DNA from: Streptomyces sp. NBC_00083
GTDB taxonomy: Bacteria > Actinomycetota > Actinomycetes > Streptomycetales > Streptomycetaceae
Direction: 5' to 3'
Assembly: GCF_026343295.1 (NCBI RefSeq)
Contig: NZ_JAPELY010000001.1
Span: 3,162,001 to 3,226,000, forward strand
Length of the DNA stretch: 64,000 nucleotides
Part shown: positions 44,396 to 52,385 of the stretch, piece by piece
How the letters are laid out: every line of letters starts with the position of its first letter
Position numbering within the stretch: position 1 is the first letter of the stretch
Notes under the pieces: model-generated
The model's database searches: none
What the model was told of the DNA's origin: nothing
What the model saw: the letters and a program-made list of their open reading frames with translations, nothing else
Translations under genes and position numbers: made by a program

Positions 44396-44661
44396 CCACC
44401 CCTTCCCTTTCGGTGTGCTTCACACACGGCCCCGCATCCGGGTGTACCAAATGGATTGAATCCGGCAATGCAAACTATTCGGGCAATTCACCCTGAGGGC
44501 GTCAGGAATCCCTCGGATTCGGTGTTTCCGCAGGTGGGAGAGGGGCGCCCGAGGTCCGGTGGGCCGCGTGTCACGTTGTTGAAACAGGGGGGAGTGCAAG
44601 GGATTTTCCGGGGGTAGGCGCAGGAGGTAATTGGTGGCGCTTCGGCAGTGAGGCGAACTGG

Positions 44662-45135
44662 ATGAATCTGGTGGAACAGGACGAGGGGCAGCGGGCAGTC
44701 GCGGGCCGTGCGGACGGCGCGATGTCCGTGTCCGCCGTGCTGCTGGGCAGCGAGGACATCGCCACGGCCCGGGGCGTGGCGCGGGACTTCCTGACGTCCT
44801 TGCAGGCCGTGCACGGGCTGCCGGTGTGGAAGCGCACCATGGGCACCGTCCAGCTGGTCGTCAGCGAGCTGGTGACCAATGCCCGCAAGTACGCCCCCGG
44901 GCCGTGCCTGCTGACCCTGGAGGTCGACGACGGCGCGGTGGAGGTGACGGTGTGGGACAGCAGTACGACGCTGCCGCTGGTGCTCGCGCCGGATCCGAGC
45001 AGGGTGGGTCAGCACGGCCTGGAGATCGTCATGGCGGTGTGCCGCAGCTTCGAGGTGCACCGGGAGCCGGTCGGCAAGCGGATCAAGACCGCGATCGCCC
45101 TGGCCGACGAGCCGGACGGCTGCCGTTCGGTGTGA
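44662..45135 (+). CDS. RsbW-like ATP-binding anti-sigma regulatory kinase (1)
   Basis: A 157-residue GHKL ATPase. VQLVVSELVTNARKYAPGPC is the N-box and VGQHGLEIVMAVCRSFEVHR the G-box-like end of the Bergerat fold. Streptomyces has many such single-domain proteins that may act as serine kinases on STAS proteins or as anti-sigma factors; which sigma factor it serves is unknown. The start is ATG 44662 after a gene-poor 266-base AT-richer leader. A second similar gene follows 106 bases downstream on the same strand. Confidence 0.88.
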   Translation: MNLVEQDEGQRAVAGRADGAMSVSAVLLGSEDIATARGVARDFLTSLQAVHGLPVWKRTMGTVQLVVSELVTNARKYAPGPCLLTLEVDDGAVEVTVWDSSTTLPLVLAPDPSRVGQHGLEIVMAVCRSFEVHREPVGKRIKTAIALADEPDGCRSV

Positions 45136-45241
45136 CCGGTCACGCCCGGAGCCGGCTTGCGAACCCGCGGCGCCGCCATATTGAGCCCGGTGTTCCGGGG
45201 CAGACGGATATGGACAAGGCCGGTCGGCGTACGGAGGAGCA

Positions 45242-45679
45242 GTGGCGAAGGACTCATCCCTGAGGGCCGTCGGATGGGCGCGCTCGCTTCCGCTGAGCAG
45301 CAGCGTGAAGGAGGCGAGGGACTGGACGCGGGACCATCTGCGCACCCTGGAGTGGGCTCACCGGTCCCCGGACGTGACGGACGCCGTACTGCTGACCGTG
45401 TCCGAACTCGTCACCAACGCCCATGTGCACGCCCGTAGCGCCGCCCAGCTGATCCTCACCTGGGACGAGCAGTGCCTGCACGTGACCGTGCACGACGCCT
45501 CGCCCCGGCTGCCCGAGCCCCGCGACCCCGACCGCGAGGCACTCGGAGGACGCGGCCTGCTCCTGATCGACGCCCTCGCCGACGAATGGCACGTCTATCC
45601 CTGCCCCCGCGGTAAGAACGTCACGGCATGTTTCCAGCCGCCCGCTGTCGCCGATCCGACGTCACCACTGCCCGCTTGA
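45242..45679 (+). CDS. RsbW-like ATP-binding anti-sigma regulatory kinase (2)
   Basis: A 145-residue GHKL ATPase: VTDAVLLTVSELVTNAHVHA (N-box), LHVTVHDASPRLPE and LGGRGLLLIDALADEWHVYP (G2-like). Only about the motif core is shared with the preceding ATPase, so these are divergent paralogs. GTG 45242 has GGAGGAG upstream. Together with the sigma factor at 4.5 kb and the RsbQ/P/V operon this region is rich in partner-switching parts, but pairings cannot be assigned by sequence reading. Confidence 0.87.
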   Translation: MAKDSSLRAVGWARSLPLSSSVKEARDWTRDHLRTLEWAHRSPDVTDAVLLTVSELVTNAHVHARSAAQLILTWDEQCLHVTVHDASPRLPEPRDPDREALGGRGLLLIDALADEWHVYPCPRGKNVTACFQPPAVADPTSPLPA

Positions 45680-45730
45680 CCCCTGCCTCGCCACCGCCGG
45701 CCCGGCCACGCGACCGCACCGCTCAGGGGT

Positions 45731-46108
45731 TCACAGCTCCAGCAGGGTTTCCAGGGCGCGCAGTTGCCGGCGGATCTCGTCCAGCGGCTCGGTGCGTTCG
45801 CGGTCCAGGACCAGGTAGATGAAGAGACCGCCCTCGCGCAGATGGGGCAGGGGCCGGATCATGTGTAATTCGTCGGCGAGCGTGATGAGGATGTCCTCGA
45901 CGCTGTCCGGGGTGTAGCCGAGGAGCTCCAGGGTGTAGAGCTTGGCGCGCATGACGTCGCTGTCGCCGTAGGCGACCTTCTCCATGTCGAGACCGCTGCC
46001 GCGGTCGAGCGAGCCCAGAACGTTGCGCTGCTGGAAATCGACGATGGCGACGCCGGTGGCGCCGCCGATCGCGAGTGACTTCTCCAGAGCGCTTTCGACG
46101 CTGTCCAT
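45731..46108 (-). CDS. Roadblock/LC7-like small protein
   Basis: A 125-residue protein: SLAIGGATGVAIVDFQQRNV, LGSLDRGSGLDMEKV and GLFIYLVLDRERTEPLDEIR fit the roadblock alpha-beta-alpha fold found in actinobacterial conservon-type proteins that cooperate with small GTPases. No GTPase or conservon genes are adjacent. ATG 46108 has AAAGGAAG upstream. Upstream 46109-46426 (about 318 bases) has no supported gene apart from the hairpin at 46381-46408. Confidence 0.72.
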   Translation of the reverse strand: MDSVESALEKSLAIGGATGVAIVDFQQRNVLGSLDRGSGLDMEKVAYGDSDVMRAKLYTLELLGYTPDSVEDILITLADELHMIRPLPHLREGGLFIYLVLDRERTEPLDEIRRQLRALETLLEL

Positions 46109-46380
46109 CCGTGTACGTCTTCCTTTGAGGAGGCGCGTACCGGAGAGGGCTCCGCGGCGGGGCGGAAGCTGACCGGGACGTGCCTGGGATATGGAGGTGC
46201 GCGGTTCCCTGCGCCCGCAGGCACGAGCCCGGCCAGCACCTGCCGCCTACCCGGGATACGGGCATTCATGGCATTTCTCGGGCCGAGCGCCCGCGAGATC
46301 GAGCCAGAGTCGCCGCGAGCCGGGGTCGGGGTCGGGGGAGGGAATGGTGGGCCGGGTCGGACGGTGGGTGACGCAGCGAC

Positions 46381-46408
46381 AGGGCCGGACCCGTCGGGGT
46401 CCGGCCCT
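46381..46408 (-). terminator. Strong hairpin after hydrophobic gene copy B
   Basis: Perfect 12-base arms AGGGCCGGACCC and GGGTCCGGCCCT around GTCG, 19 bases beyond the stop of the 53-aa gene. Confidence 0.75.
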
Positions 46409-46426
46409 GCGTGGCTTTCGGCGGCG

Positions 46427-46588
46427 CTACCAGCGGTACCAGCGGCCGCTTCCGCCGCGGGGCCGTGCGACGAACCCGATGAGCCACACGACGAGGACCA
46501 CGATGGCTATCCACCACAGCGCCTTCAGGGCGAACCCGGCGCCGAACAGGATGAGCGCGAGCAGGAGAACGAGCAGCAGGGGAACCAT
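46427..46588 (-). CDS. 53-aa hydrophobic membrane protein (copy B)
   Basis: Two hydrophobic helices and the tail RPRGGSGRWYRW, identical to copy A (19981-20142) but for two Ile/Val exchanges. GGAGG is 9 bases from ATG 46588, the same spacing as copy A, and about 20 bases of leader beyond the ribosome site are also nearly the same. It has its own strong terminator. Probably a second dose of an abundant small membrane protein; function unknown. Confidence 0.8.
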   Translation of the reverse strand: MVPLLLVLLLALILFGAGFALKALWWIAIVVLVVWLIGFVARPRGGSGRWYRW

Positions 46589-46927
46589 GGTTATCAACCT
46601 CCAGTCCGCCGTGTGCCCCGGCAGCCACCCGCCACACCGTGGAATTCGCCGGATTCGGATTCGCCTTTCCGGGAACCCGCATCCGCCGACTTCGGGCCGG
46701 GGCTTGCATCCGCCCAGCTCCGCGTACGACACTCCTGTAACTTGGGTGCCTCGGTACCCCTCTCAACTCAACAACAGAGCCGTATGCCGCCCGCGCACCA
46801 AGCGACCTCTCCCGCACGGGAGTTGTCCGACGGGCATCCCTCCCGCGACGGAGCAGTTGGGGGGAGAGCAAAGGCAACGATTGCGTTCGCGACGTAAACC
46901 GTGCGGATGCCGCTGGAAGGAAAGCGT
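46589..46927. other. Divergent gap between hydrophobic gene B and transglycosylase-like gene
   Basis: 339 bases with no supported gene. The left ~60 bases resemble the leader of hydrophobic copy A. The right part (46740-46927) is AT-richer and is the presumed promoter and 5' leader of the transglycosylase-like gene. I looked for a c-di-AMP (ydaO-type) riboswitch, as often precedes such genes in Streptomyces, and could not recognise one. Confidence 0.4.
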
Positions 46928-47647
46928 GTGAGCCGGATATCGGCACGGGGATTCGCGGTCGCGTCCGCAACCGCCGTCACCACCGTTGGCGCCGTCGTCG
47001 GCGTTGCCGCGGGCGGCCCCGCGGCCGCTTCGAACGACAACGTCGAGGCGACCGCCTCCGACTCGACGCTGCTCGCCGACCTGCCGGCCGGACAGCAGGC
47101 GCAGGTGCAGACGGCGTCCCTGGCCCAGCAGGCGGACGCCCAGTCGGCGCAGGCGGGCGCCGCCGCGAAGAAGTCGGCCGAGGAGGCCGCCCGTATCAAG
47201 GCGGCGCAGGACGCCAGGGCGAAGAAGGACGCCGCCCTCAAGGACAAGGCGAGCAAGGACAAGGCCGAGAAGGACGCCAAGGACGCGAAGGCCCGTGATC
47301 TGGAGACCCAGGCCGCCGGCCGCGGGGAGAGCCGCAGCACCTTCAAGGTCCAGAGTTCCTACTCGGTCTCCGATGTGCAGGCGATCGCCCGTCAGATCGT
47401 TCCCGCGGACCAGTTCCAGTGCTTCAGCAACATCGTGAACAAGGAGTCGAGCTGGAACTACACGGCCAGCAACGGCTCGGCCTACGGGCTGGTGCAGGCG
47501 CTGCCGGGTTCGAAGATGAGTTCGGCCGGCTCCGACTGGCAGACCAACCCGGCCACCCAGATCAAGTGGGGTCTCAACTACATGAACGGGCGGTACGGGA
47601 GCCCGTGCGGCGCCTGGTCGTTCTGGCTGACCCACCAGTCGTACTAG
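46928..47647 (+). CDS. Secreted transglycosylase (SLT-like) domain protein
   Basis: A 239-residue secreted protein. Signal peptide RISARGFAVASATAVTTVGAV to about residue 33, a long Ala/Lys-rich coiled-coil linker (residues ~55-130), then a C-terminal lysozyme-like domain: QIVPADQFQCFSNIVNKESS, WNYTASNGSAYGLVQALPGS, TQIKWGLNYMNGRYGSPCGA. The ExSSW glutamate is the expected catalytic residue of lytic transglycosylases. Probably remodels peptidoglycan. GTG 46928 follows AAGGAAAG. Convergent with the NTF2-like gene. Confidence 0.88.
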   Translation: MSRISARGFAVASATAVTTVGAVVGVAAGGPAAASNDNVEATASDSTLLADLPAGQQAQVQTASLAQQADAQSAQAGAAAKKSAEEAARIKAAQDARAKKDAALKDKASKDKAEKDAKDAKARDLETQAAGRGESRSTFKVQSSYSVSDVQAIARQIVPADQFQCFSNIVNKESSWNYTASNGSAYGLVQALPGSKMSSAGSDWQTNPATQIKWGLNYMNGRYGSPCGAWSFWLTHQSY

Positions 47648-47684
47648 ACCGTCCCCCGCGCCCGGCCCGGCACCGCCGGCAGGG

Positions 47685-48077
47685 TCAGCGGGCGCTGCCG
47701 AGGTCCCGGTCGGCTTCGCTTCCCCGGAGCATGAGGGTGGTCTCCTCGATGCGGCGGAAGCGGCCGTCGGCGCTGAAGTCGGCGAAGACGTACACCTCCA
47801 TGGTGACGCTGGAGCCGTCCTTCTTGGTGACGTGGCAGGTGTGGCGGTCGGCGTACTTGTCGCCGTCGTACAGCTCGTCGTGGACCTCCACGTGGCCGTC
47901 GGCGACGATGCCGCGCAGGTGGCCGATGTGGTCGAGGAACTCGGCGCGGTCGGCCCACTCGCCGTCCGTGCGCTGGCGGTAGTCGGGGGCGAAGTGCCGC
48001 TCGGCCGCCTCGTCCAGAGTGATCCCGCGGTTGAAGAGCAGGTCGTTGAGGGCGGCTGCGATACCGGTGCGCGTCAT
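47685..48077 (-). CDS. NTF2-like (SnoaL-type) protein
   Basis: A 130-residue cytoplasmic protein. LFNRGITLDEAAERHFAPDY followed by HLRGIVADGHVEVHDELYDG and VTMEVYVFADFSADGRFRRI is the cone-shaped SnoaL/NTF2 pattern that binds small ligands or acts as isomerase or cyclase. ATG 48077 follows AAAGGA. Its upstream region has two identical palindromes, so it is under specific repression by an unidentified regulator. Function unknown. Confidence 0.82.
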   Translation of the reverse strand: MTRTGIAAALNDLLFNRGITLDEAAERHFAPDYRQRTDGEWADRAEFLDHIGHLRGIVADGHVEVHDELYDGDKYADRHTCHVTKKDGSSVTMEVYVFADFSADGRFRRIEETTLMLRGSEADRDLGSAR

Positions 48078-48135
48078 GGTGCGGTCCTTTGTGTGTGCTG
48101 CGGCTGTGCCTGCCGCAGGGAGACAGGGAGCGAAT

Positions 48136-48196
48136 GATGCGTGCGTTGCGCACGCTTCGCTCGTACTGTAGCACCCGATGCGTGCGTTGCGCACGC
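48136..48196. promoter_or_regulatory. Twin palindromes flanking a promoter
   Basis: The perfect palindrome GCGTGCG-TTG-CGCACGC occurs twice (within 48136-48155 and 48177-48196), 41 bases apart. Between them, read leftward, is TACAGT, a good -10 for the NTF2-like gene. A regulator bound to both copies would sandwich the promoter. A rightward promoter for the lanthipeptide genes could also lie here (TTGCGC-17-TAGCAC). Confidence 0.65.
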
Positions 48197-48363
48197 GATG
48201 CCGCGAGAGGTGACGCCGTCGGTTCCCCGAGCGCCGCGGATAGGTGTGCTACGCATCTCCGACCGAATGAAGTTGGCCGGATCGCTCGGCTGACGGGTGT
48301 TCGAATATGGCCATACTCGGGCCTGGGCGATCCGTCCCGATCCCTCTGTTCCGGAGGCCGCTG

Positions 48364-48564
48364 ATGCCGCAGACCGGTGTTCCCGCAAGCACTGTGCTCA
48401 ACGCCTGGCTGACAGGCGCCGAAAGCGCGTACGGCCAGCTCAACCCCGCAGGCCCGCTCTATGTGGGCGGCGCCGCCGCCGAGGCCGCGCTGACCGACCC
48501 GAGCGACTCCCTCTACGGCTTCTGTTCCAGCCCGAGCGGGTCGCACGGCAGCTGGTGCTGCTGA
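48364..48564 (+). CDS. lanA: Class II lanthipeptide precursor peptide
   Basis: A 66-residue peptide ending YGFCSSPSGSHGSWCC: three Cys (54, 65, 66) with five Ser between them and more Ser/Thr upstream, as needed for dehydration and thioether rings. Leader-like residues 1-36 are acidic/neutral and end in LYVGG, a double-glycine cleavage site. A complete LanM follows 136 bases downstream on the same strand. Five nearby Ser and only three Cys mean a maximum of three rings with spare dehydrated residues. ATG 48364 has GGAGG at 7 bases. The frame is open from 48307, but that start has no ribosome site. The symbol is generic. No family match recognised. Confidence 0.85.
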   Translation: MPQTGVPASTVLNAWLTGAESAYGQLNPAGPLYVGGAAAEAALTDPSDSLYGFCSSPSGSHGSWCC

Positions 48565-48581
48565 CCGTCCAAGCGCGGTGA

Positions 48582-48616
48582 GGGCCCTTCGTGGAACGAC
48601 GTCCCGCGAAGGGCCC
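48582..48616 (+). terminator. First hairpin in the lanA-lanM gap
   Basis: GGGCCCTTCG (48582-48591) and CGAAGGGCCC (48607-48616) pair perfectly with outer GCGG/CCGC support, 18 bases after the precursor stop. Likely a partial terminator/attenuator or mRNA stabiliser favouring lanA over lanM. Confidence 0.65.
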
Positions 48617-48635
48617 GCCGCTTGACCGGCCGCCC

Positions 48636-48668
48636 GCCATGCGGGCTCCTTCCGGGCGCCCGCATGGC
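48636..48668 (+). terminator. Second hairpin in the lanA-lanM gap
   Basis: GCCATGCGGGC (48636-48646) and GCCCGCATGGC (48658-48668) pair perfectly across 11 bases, ending 19 bases before the LanM ribosome site. Together with the first hairpin it occupies most of the gap. Confidence 0.65.
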
Positions 48669-48700
48669 GCCGACTCCCGCTGAGACAAGGACGGTTGACG

Positions 48701-51529
48701 GTGAGCGGATCCAGACCCTCGACGACGGACGAGACGGAACACTTCACCCGGCCCGTCCGTGCCCTGGCCCGCCCCTGGCACGAGGAACTGGCCCGGCGAC
48801 TGGCCGCGGTCCGCCCCCTCGGGCGGCGGGAGCGGGACGTACTCCTCGAAGCCGGGCACCAGGCACTGCTGCGCTCACTGCACGCCAAACTCTCCCGGCT
48901 GTTCCTCATCGAACTCCACGCGCTGCGCCTGGCCGGAACCGATGCGGCCACCGGGGCCGGAGCGGACGCGCGCACGGCGACCTGGGACGCCTTCATCGAG
49001 CAGGCGAGCCAGGTCGACTACCTCGGCAGGATCGCCGACCGCTACCCGACCGTGGCCGCCCGCGTCGCCTCCGTGGCGCGCCTCTCCGTGGCCGCCACGG
49101 CGGGGTTCGCCGAACGGCTGGCCGCGGACCGCGCCCTGCTGACCCCGCTCCTCGGCGCGCCCGCAGGGGAGTTGCTGGCCGTCGCCTTCGGAGCGGGCGA
49201 CTCCCACCGGGGCGGACTCACCGTCAGCAGGGCCGACTTCGCCGGCGGGACCGTGATGTACAAACCCCGGCCGTCCGAGGCCGACGTGGCGCTCGGCGCG
49301 CTCCTGGACGACGTGTTCGCGGACCTCCCCGGCTCCCCGGCGCCGGACCGGCGCATCCGCGTGCCCAGAACGCTGGCACGCGACGGCTACGGCTGGGCCG
49401 AGTTCATCCGGCACCGCTACTGCGCGGACGAGGCCGAACTCGCCGCGTTCTACCGCAACCTCGGACACTGGCTGGCCGTGCTCCGCTTCACCGGCGGCAC
49501 CGACATGCACGCCGAGAACATGATCGCCGCGGGGCCGGTGCCGGTGATCGTGGACGCCGAGACACTCTTCGACGCACCCGCGCCCTTCCCGCCCGGCGGC
49601 CGGGGCGACGCCGTGGACGTGGCCGCCGCGGCCATCCGGCGCACCGTCCTGCGCACCGGACTCCTGCCCGTACGCGGCACCGGCTTCGCCCTCGGCGGCG
49701 TCGACATCTCCGGGATCGGCTCCCTGCCCGGCCAACAGCCGCTGATCCCGCACCCCGTGATCGCCGACGCGGGCACCAGCAGGGCCCGCTTCGAGGTGGA
49801 CCTGGTGGCCATGCCCACCGCGGGCAACCACCCCGCCGCCACCCCCGTCCTCAGCACGTACTGGGACCGCGTCCTGGCCGGGTTCCGCGACATGACCGCA
49901 CATCTGCGCCGGCCCGGAACCGACCCGTACCGGCTGCTGCGCCGCTTCGAGGGCGTCCGGGCCCGGCGGATCCTGCGCCCCACCCAGGCCTACGTCGACA
50001 TCGGCCGCATGCTCTGGCACCCGGCCTCCCTGCACGACGAGGCCGCGGCGGTCGAACGGGCCCGGGACATCCTGCGGCGCAACGCCGACGTCCTGCCCGG
50101 CGCGCCGACCGACCGCGCCGCCATCGACGCGGAGATCGCCGACCTGCTCCTCGGCGACGTGCCGATGTTCGGCTTCACCGTGGACACGGCCGCCGTCCGC
50201 ACCACGATCGAGGACTGGCGCACCGCCGACCTGGCCCTGGAGGAGTCGGTGATCCAGGACGCCCTGGTGGGCGCCTATCTCAACGAGCGGTCGCTGCCCA
50301 CCCGGGTACAGGCCGCCGCCGTGGAGCCGCACGCCGGCGACCGGGAGCGCCGCCGGCGCGCGCTCGCCGCGCAGATGGTGCGCCGGCTGTGCGACGGCGC
50401 GGTGCGCGGCGAGGACGGCACGGCCACCTGGATCAGCCCCGTCTTCACCCCCGCCGGCTGGTCGATCAGGGTGCTGCCCGCCGACCTCTACACCGGCCAG
50501 GGCGGCGTGGCGCTCACCCTCGCCGAGTACGCGAGCGAGGTGCGGGCCGGCCGCGCGGACCACGTACCTGGCGTGGAGGAGACGTTCGAGGGCGCCCTGC
50601 GCGTCCTCACGGCCACCGAGGACCGCACACCCACACCGTCCGCCGGAGCGTTCAGCGGCGCCGCCTCGCAGGTGTGGACGTGGCTGGCACTGCACCGCGT
50701 CCAGGGCGAGGACCGGCTGCTGCGCCGGGCCTGCGAGCGGGCCGAACTGCTCACGAGCGGGCCACTGGTCGACGACGACGTGGAAGTGGACCTCCTCAAC
50801 GGCGCGGCCGGCGCCGTCGTCCCCCTCCTCGACCTGGCCGCCGCCACCCGACAGGACCGCTGGCTGGACGCCGCGGCCCGCATCGGCCGCCGCCTGGCCG
50901 GGCTCGCGGTGACCGACACCACGGGCGCCCGATGGCCGACCCGCCTCAACCCGGAAGGGATCGGCGGCTTCGCGCACGGCGCCACCGGCATCGGCTGGGC
51001 ACTGACCCGGCTCGCCCTCACGGACGCGGGCTCCGCCGCCGACCGCCGCGACTGGACCCGCCTCGCCGAACGGGCCTTCGCCTACCAGGAGTCGCTCTAC
51101 CGCCCCGACGCCGGCAACTGGCTCGATGTCCGCATCGGCGCCGAGGAGGACTTCTTCACCAGCTGGTGCCACGGCAGCACGGGCGTCGGCATCGCCATGC
51201 TCGACCTCCACCGGCGCGCCGGCGACCCCGCCCACCTCGACATGGCCCGACGGGCCGCCGACGCCTGCGCCGCGGAAGGCTTCGGGTGGAGCCACACCCT
51301 GTGCCACGGAGACCTGGGGCTCTGGGAGTTCCTGACCTCCCTGGGGCACGGCACCCCCGCCGGCCTCGACGGGGAGATCCTCACCGGTCTCGAACAGCGC
51401 GGCCCGGTCGGCGGCCTGGCCCGCGAGGCGTTCTCCCCGAGCCTCATGTCCGGCCTCGCCGGAGTCCTCCACACCCTGCTGCGTATGCACCCCGAGGCCC
51501 GCCTCCCCAACCCCCTGCTCCTCGATTGA
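48701..51529 (+). CDS. lanM: Class II lanthipeptide synthetase LanM
   Basis: A 942-residue bifunctional enzyme. The N-terminal dehydratase (about 100-520) shows AFGAGDSHRGGLTVSRADFA and MYKPRP, RFTGGTDMHAENMIAAG and VIVDAETLF, the kinase-like catalytic motifs that phosphorylate and eliminate Ser/Thr. The C-terminal LanC cyclase (about 600-942) has the zinc ligands in SWCHGSTGVG and TLCHGDLGLW plus GQGGVALTLAEY and HGATGIGWAL. All key residues are present, so it should be active. GTG 48701 is preferred (AAGGA 9 bases upstream); TTG 48695 is possible. The product modifies the peptide at 48364. No LanT transporter is adjacent. Confidence 0.95.
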   Translation: MSGSRPSTTDETEHFTRPVRALARPWHEELARRLAAVRPLGRRERDVLLEAGHQALLRSLHAKLSRLFLIELHALRLAGTDAATGAGADARTATWDAFIEQASQVDYLGRIADRYPTVAARVASVARLSVAATAGFAERLAADRALLTPLLGAPAGELLAVAFGAGDSHRGGLTVSRADFAGGTVMYKPRPSEADVALGALLDDVFADLPGSPAPDRRIRVPRTLARDGYGWAEFIRHRYCADEAELAAFYRNLGHWLAVLRFTGGTDMHAENMIAAGPVPVIVDAETLFDAPAPFPPGGRGDAVDVAAAAIRRTVLRTGLLPVRGTGFALGGVDISGIGSLPGQQPLIPHPVIADAGTSRARFEVDLVAMPTAGNHPAATPVLSTYWDRVLAGFRDMTAHLRRPGTDPYRLLRRFEGVRARRILRPTQAYVDIGRMLWHPASLHDEAAAVERARDILRRNADVLPGAPTDRAAIDAEIADLLLGDVPMFGFTVDTAAVRTTIEDWRTADLALEESVIQDALVGAYLNERSLPTRVQAAAVEPHAGDRERRRRALAAQMVRRLCDGAVRGEDGTATWISPVFTPAGWSIRVLPADLYTGQGGVALTLAEYASEVRAGRADHVPGVEETFEGALRVLTATEDRTPTPSAGAFSGAASQVWTWLALHRVQGEDRLLRRACERAELLTSGPLVDDDVEVDLLNGAAGAVVPLLDLAAATRQDRWLDAAARIGRRLAGLAVTDTTGARWPTRLNPEGIGGFAHGATGIGWALTRLALTDAGSAADRRDWTRLAERAFAYQESLYRPDAGNWLDVRIGAEEDFFTSWCHGSTGVGIAMLDLHRRAGDPAHLDMARRAADACAAEGFGWSHTLCHGDLGLWEFLTSLGHGTPAGLDGEILTGLEQRGPVGGLAREAFSPSLMSGLAGVLHTLLRMHPEARLPNPLLLD

Positions 51530-51588
51530 CGGGCCCGCGCCGGGACATGCCCCTCCACGGCGTCACAACGGTGCGTACGGTGTGAGGC

Positions 51589-52341
51589 GTGGACACGACG
51601 GTGCGTGCTGTCACGCTCAACATCTGGGGACGGGGCTCGGCCTGGCGGCGCCGCCTGCCGCTGGTCAGGGCCGAAATCGCACGGCTCGCGCCCGACGTCG
51701 TCGGCCTGCAGGAGGTGTGGCGCAGGGGATCACGGTGCCAGGCGGAGCAGATCGCCGACGCCCTCGGCTACCACGTGACGTACGCGCCGGCGGTCACCCG
51801 GCTCGACCGGTCCGTCCAGGGCAACGCTCTGCTCAGCCGGGAGCCCGTCACACGCCACGACGTGCTCCCGCTGCCGACACCGGCGGGCGTCGAACCCCGG
51901 TCGGTGCTGCGCGCGGAGACCGGCGCGACCACCGTGCTCGTCACCCATCTCACGTGGGAGTGGGAGCACGCGCACATCCGGCAGCGGCAGGTGCGCTTCC
52001 TCGCGGAGCTCGCGGCGCGGAGCGAGCGGGACGTCGTGGTGCTCGCCGACCTCAACGCCGCTCCGGACACCGAGGAGGTCCGGTGGCTGACGAGCCGGCT
52101 GGCGGACGTGTGGGCGTGCGCGGGCGGCGGTCCCGGCCACACCTTCACGCCCGCCAACGGGTTCGCGCGCAAGGACCGCGAACCCGCGCGGCGCATCGAC
52201 TTCGTCCTCTCCGACGGACTGCGGGCGACACACGCCGAGTTGGCGTTCACCACGCCGGTGCGCGCCGGCCTTCGGCAGGTATGGCCGTCCGACCACTTCG
52301 GAGTGGTCTGCGACCTCGCCCCGGCGGCGCGCCCGGCGTAG
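51589..52341 (+). CDS. Endonuclease/exonuclease/phosphatase (EEP) family protein
   Basis: A 250-residue cytoplasmic protein. AVTLNIWGRGSAW, VVGLQEVWRRG, VLVTHLTWEWEHAHIRQRQV, VVVLADLNAAPDTEEV and WPSDHFGVVCDL are the metal and catalytic motifs of the DNase I-like superfamily (E, H, DLN, SDH), all intact. Substrate (nucleic acid, phospholipid or other phosphoester) cannot be read. It starts 59 bases after lanM on the same strand, so it could be co-transcribed, but a functional link is unproven. GTG 51589 has only a weak ribosome site. Confidence 0.88.
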   Translation: MDTTVRAVTLNIWGRGSAWRRRLPLVRAEIARLAPDVVGLQEVWRRGSRCQAEQIADALGYHVTYAPAVTRLDRSVQGNALLSREPVTRHDVLPLPTPAGVEPRSVLRAETGATTVLVTHLTWEWEHAHIRQRQVRFLAELAARSERDVVVLADLNAAPDTEEVRWLTSRLADVWACAGGGPGHTFTPANGFARKDREPARRIDFVLSDGLRATHAELAFTTPVRAGLRQVWPSDHFGVVCDLAPAARPA

Positions 52342-52385
52342 TCCGGTGAACCCGGCCGGTCGTCGCGGTCGGCCGGTCGGCACGC

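Noticed and set aside
46740..46927. c-di-AMP (ydaO) riboswitch before the transglycosylase-like gene
   Set aside because: The context is right for Streptomyces cell-wall hydrolases, but I could not recognise the conserved core; a covariance search (for example with the Rfam ydaO model) would decide.
48875..51490. 871-codon open frame on the minus strand opposite LanM
   Set aside because: Antisense shadow: its composition is Gly/Val/Glu-rich without domains, typical of the reverse frame of a high-GC gene, while the + strand encodes a textbook LanM.
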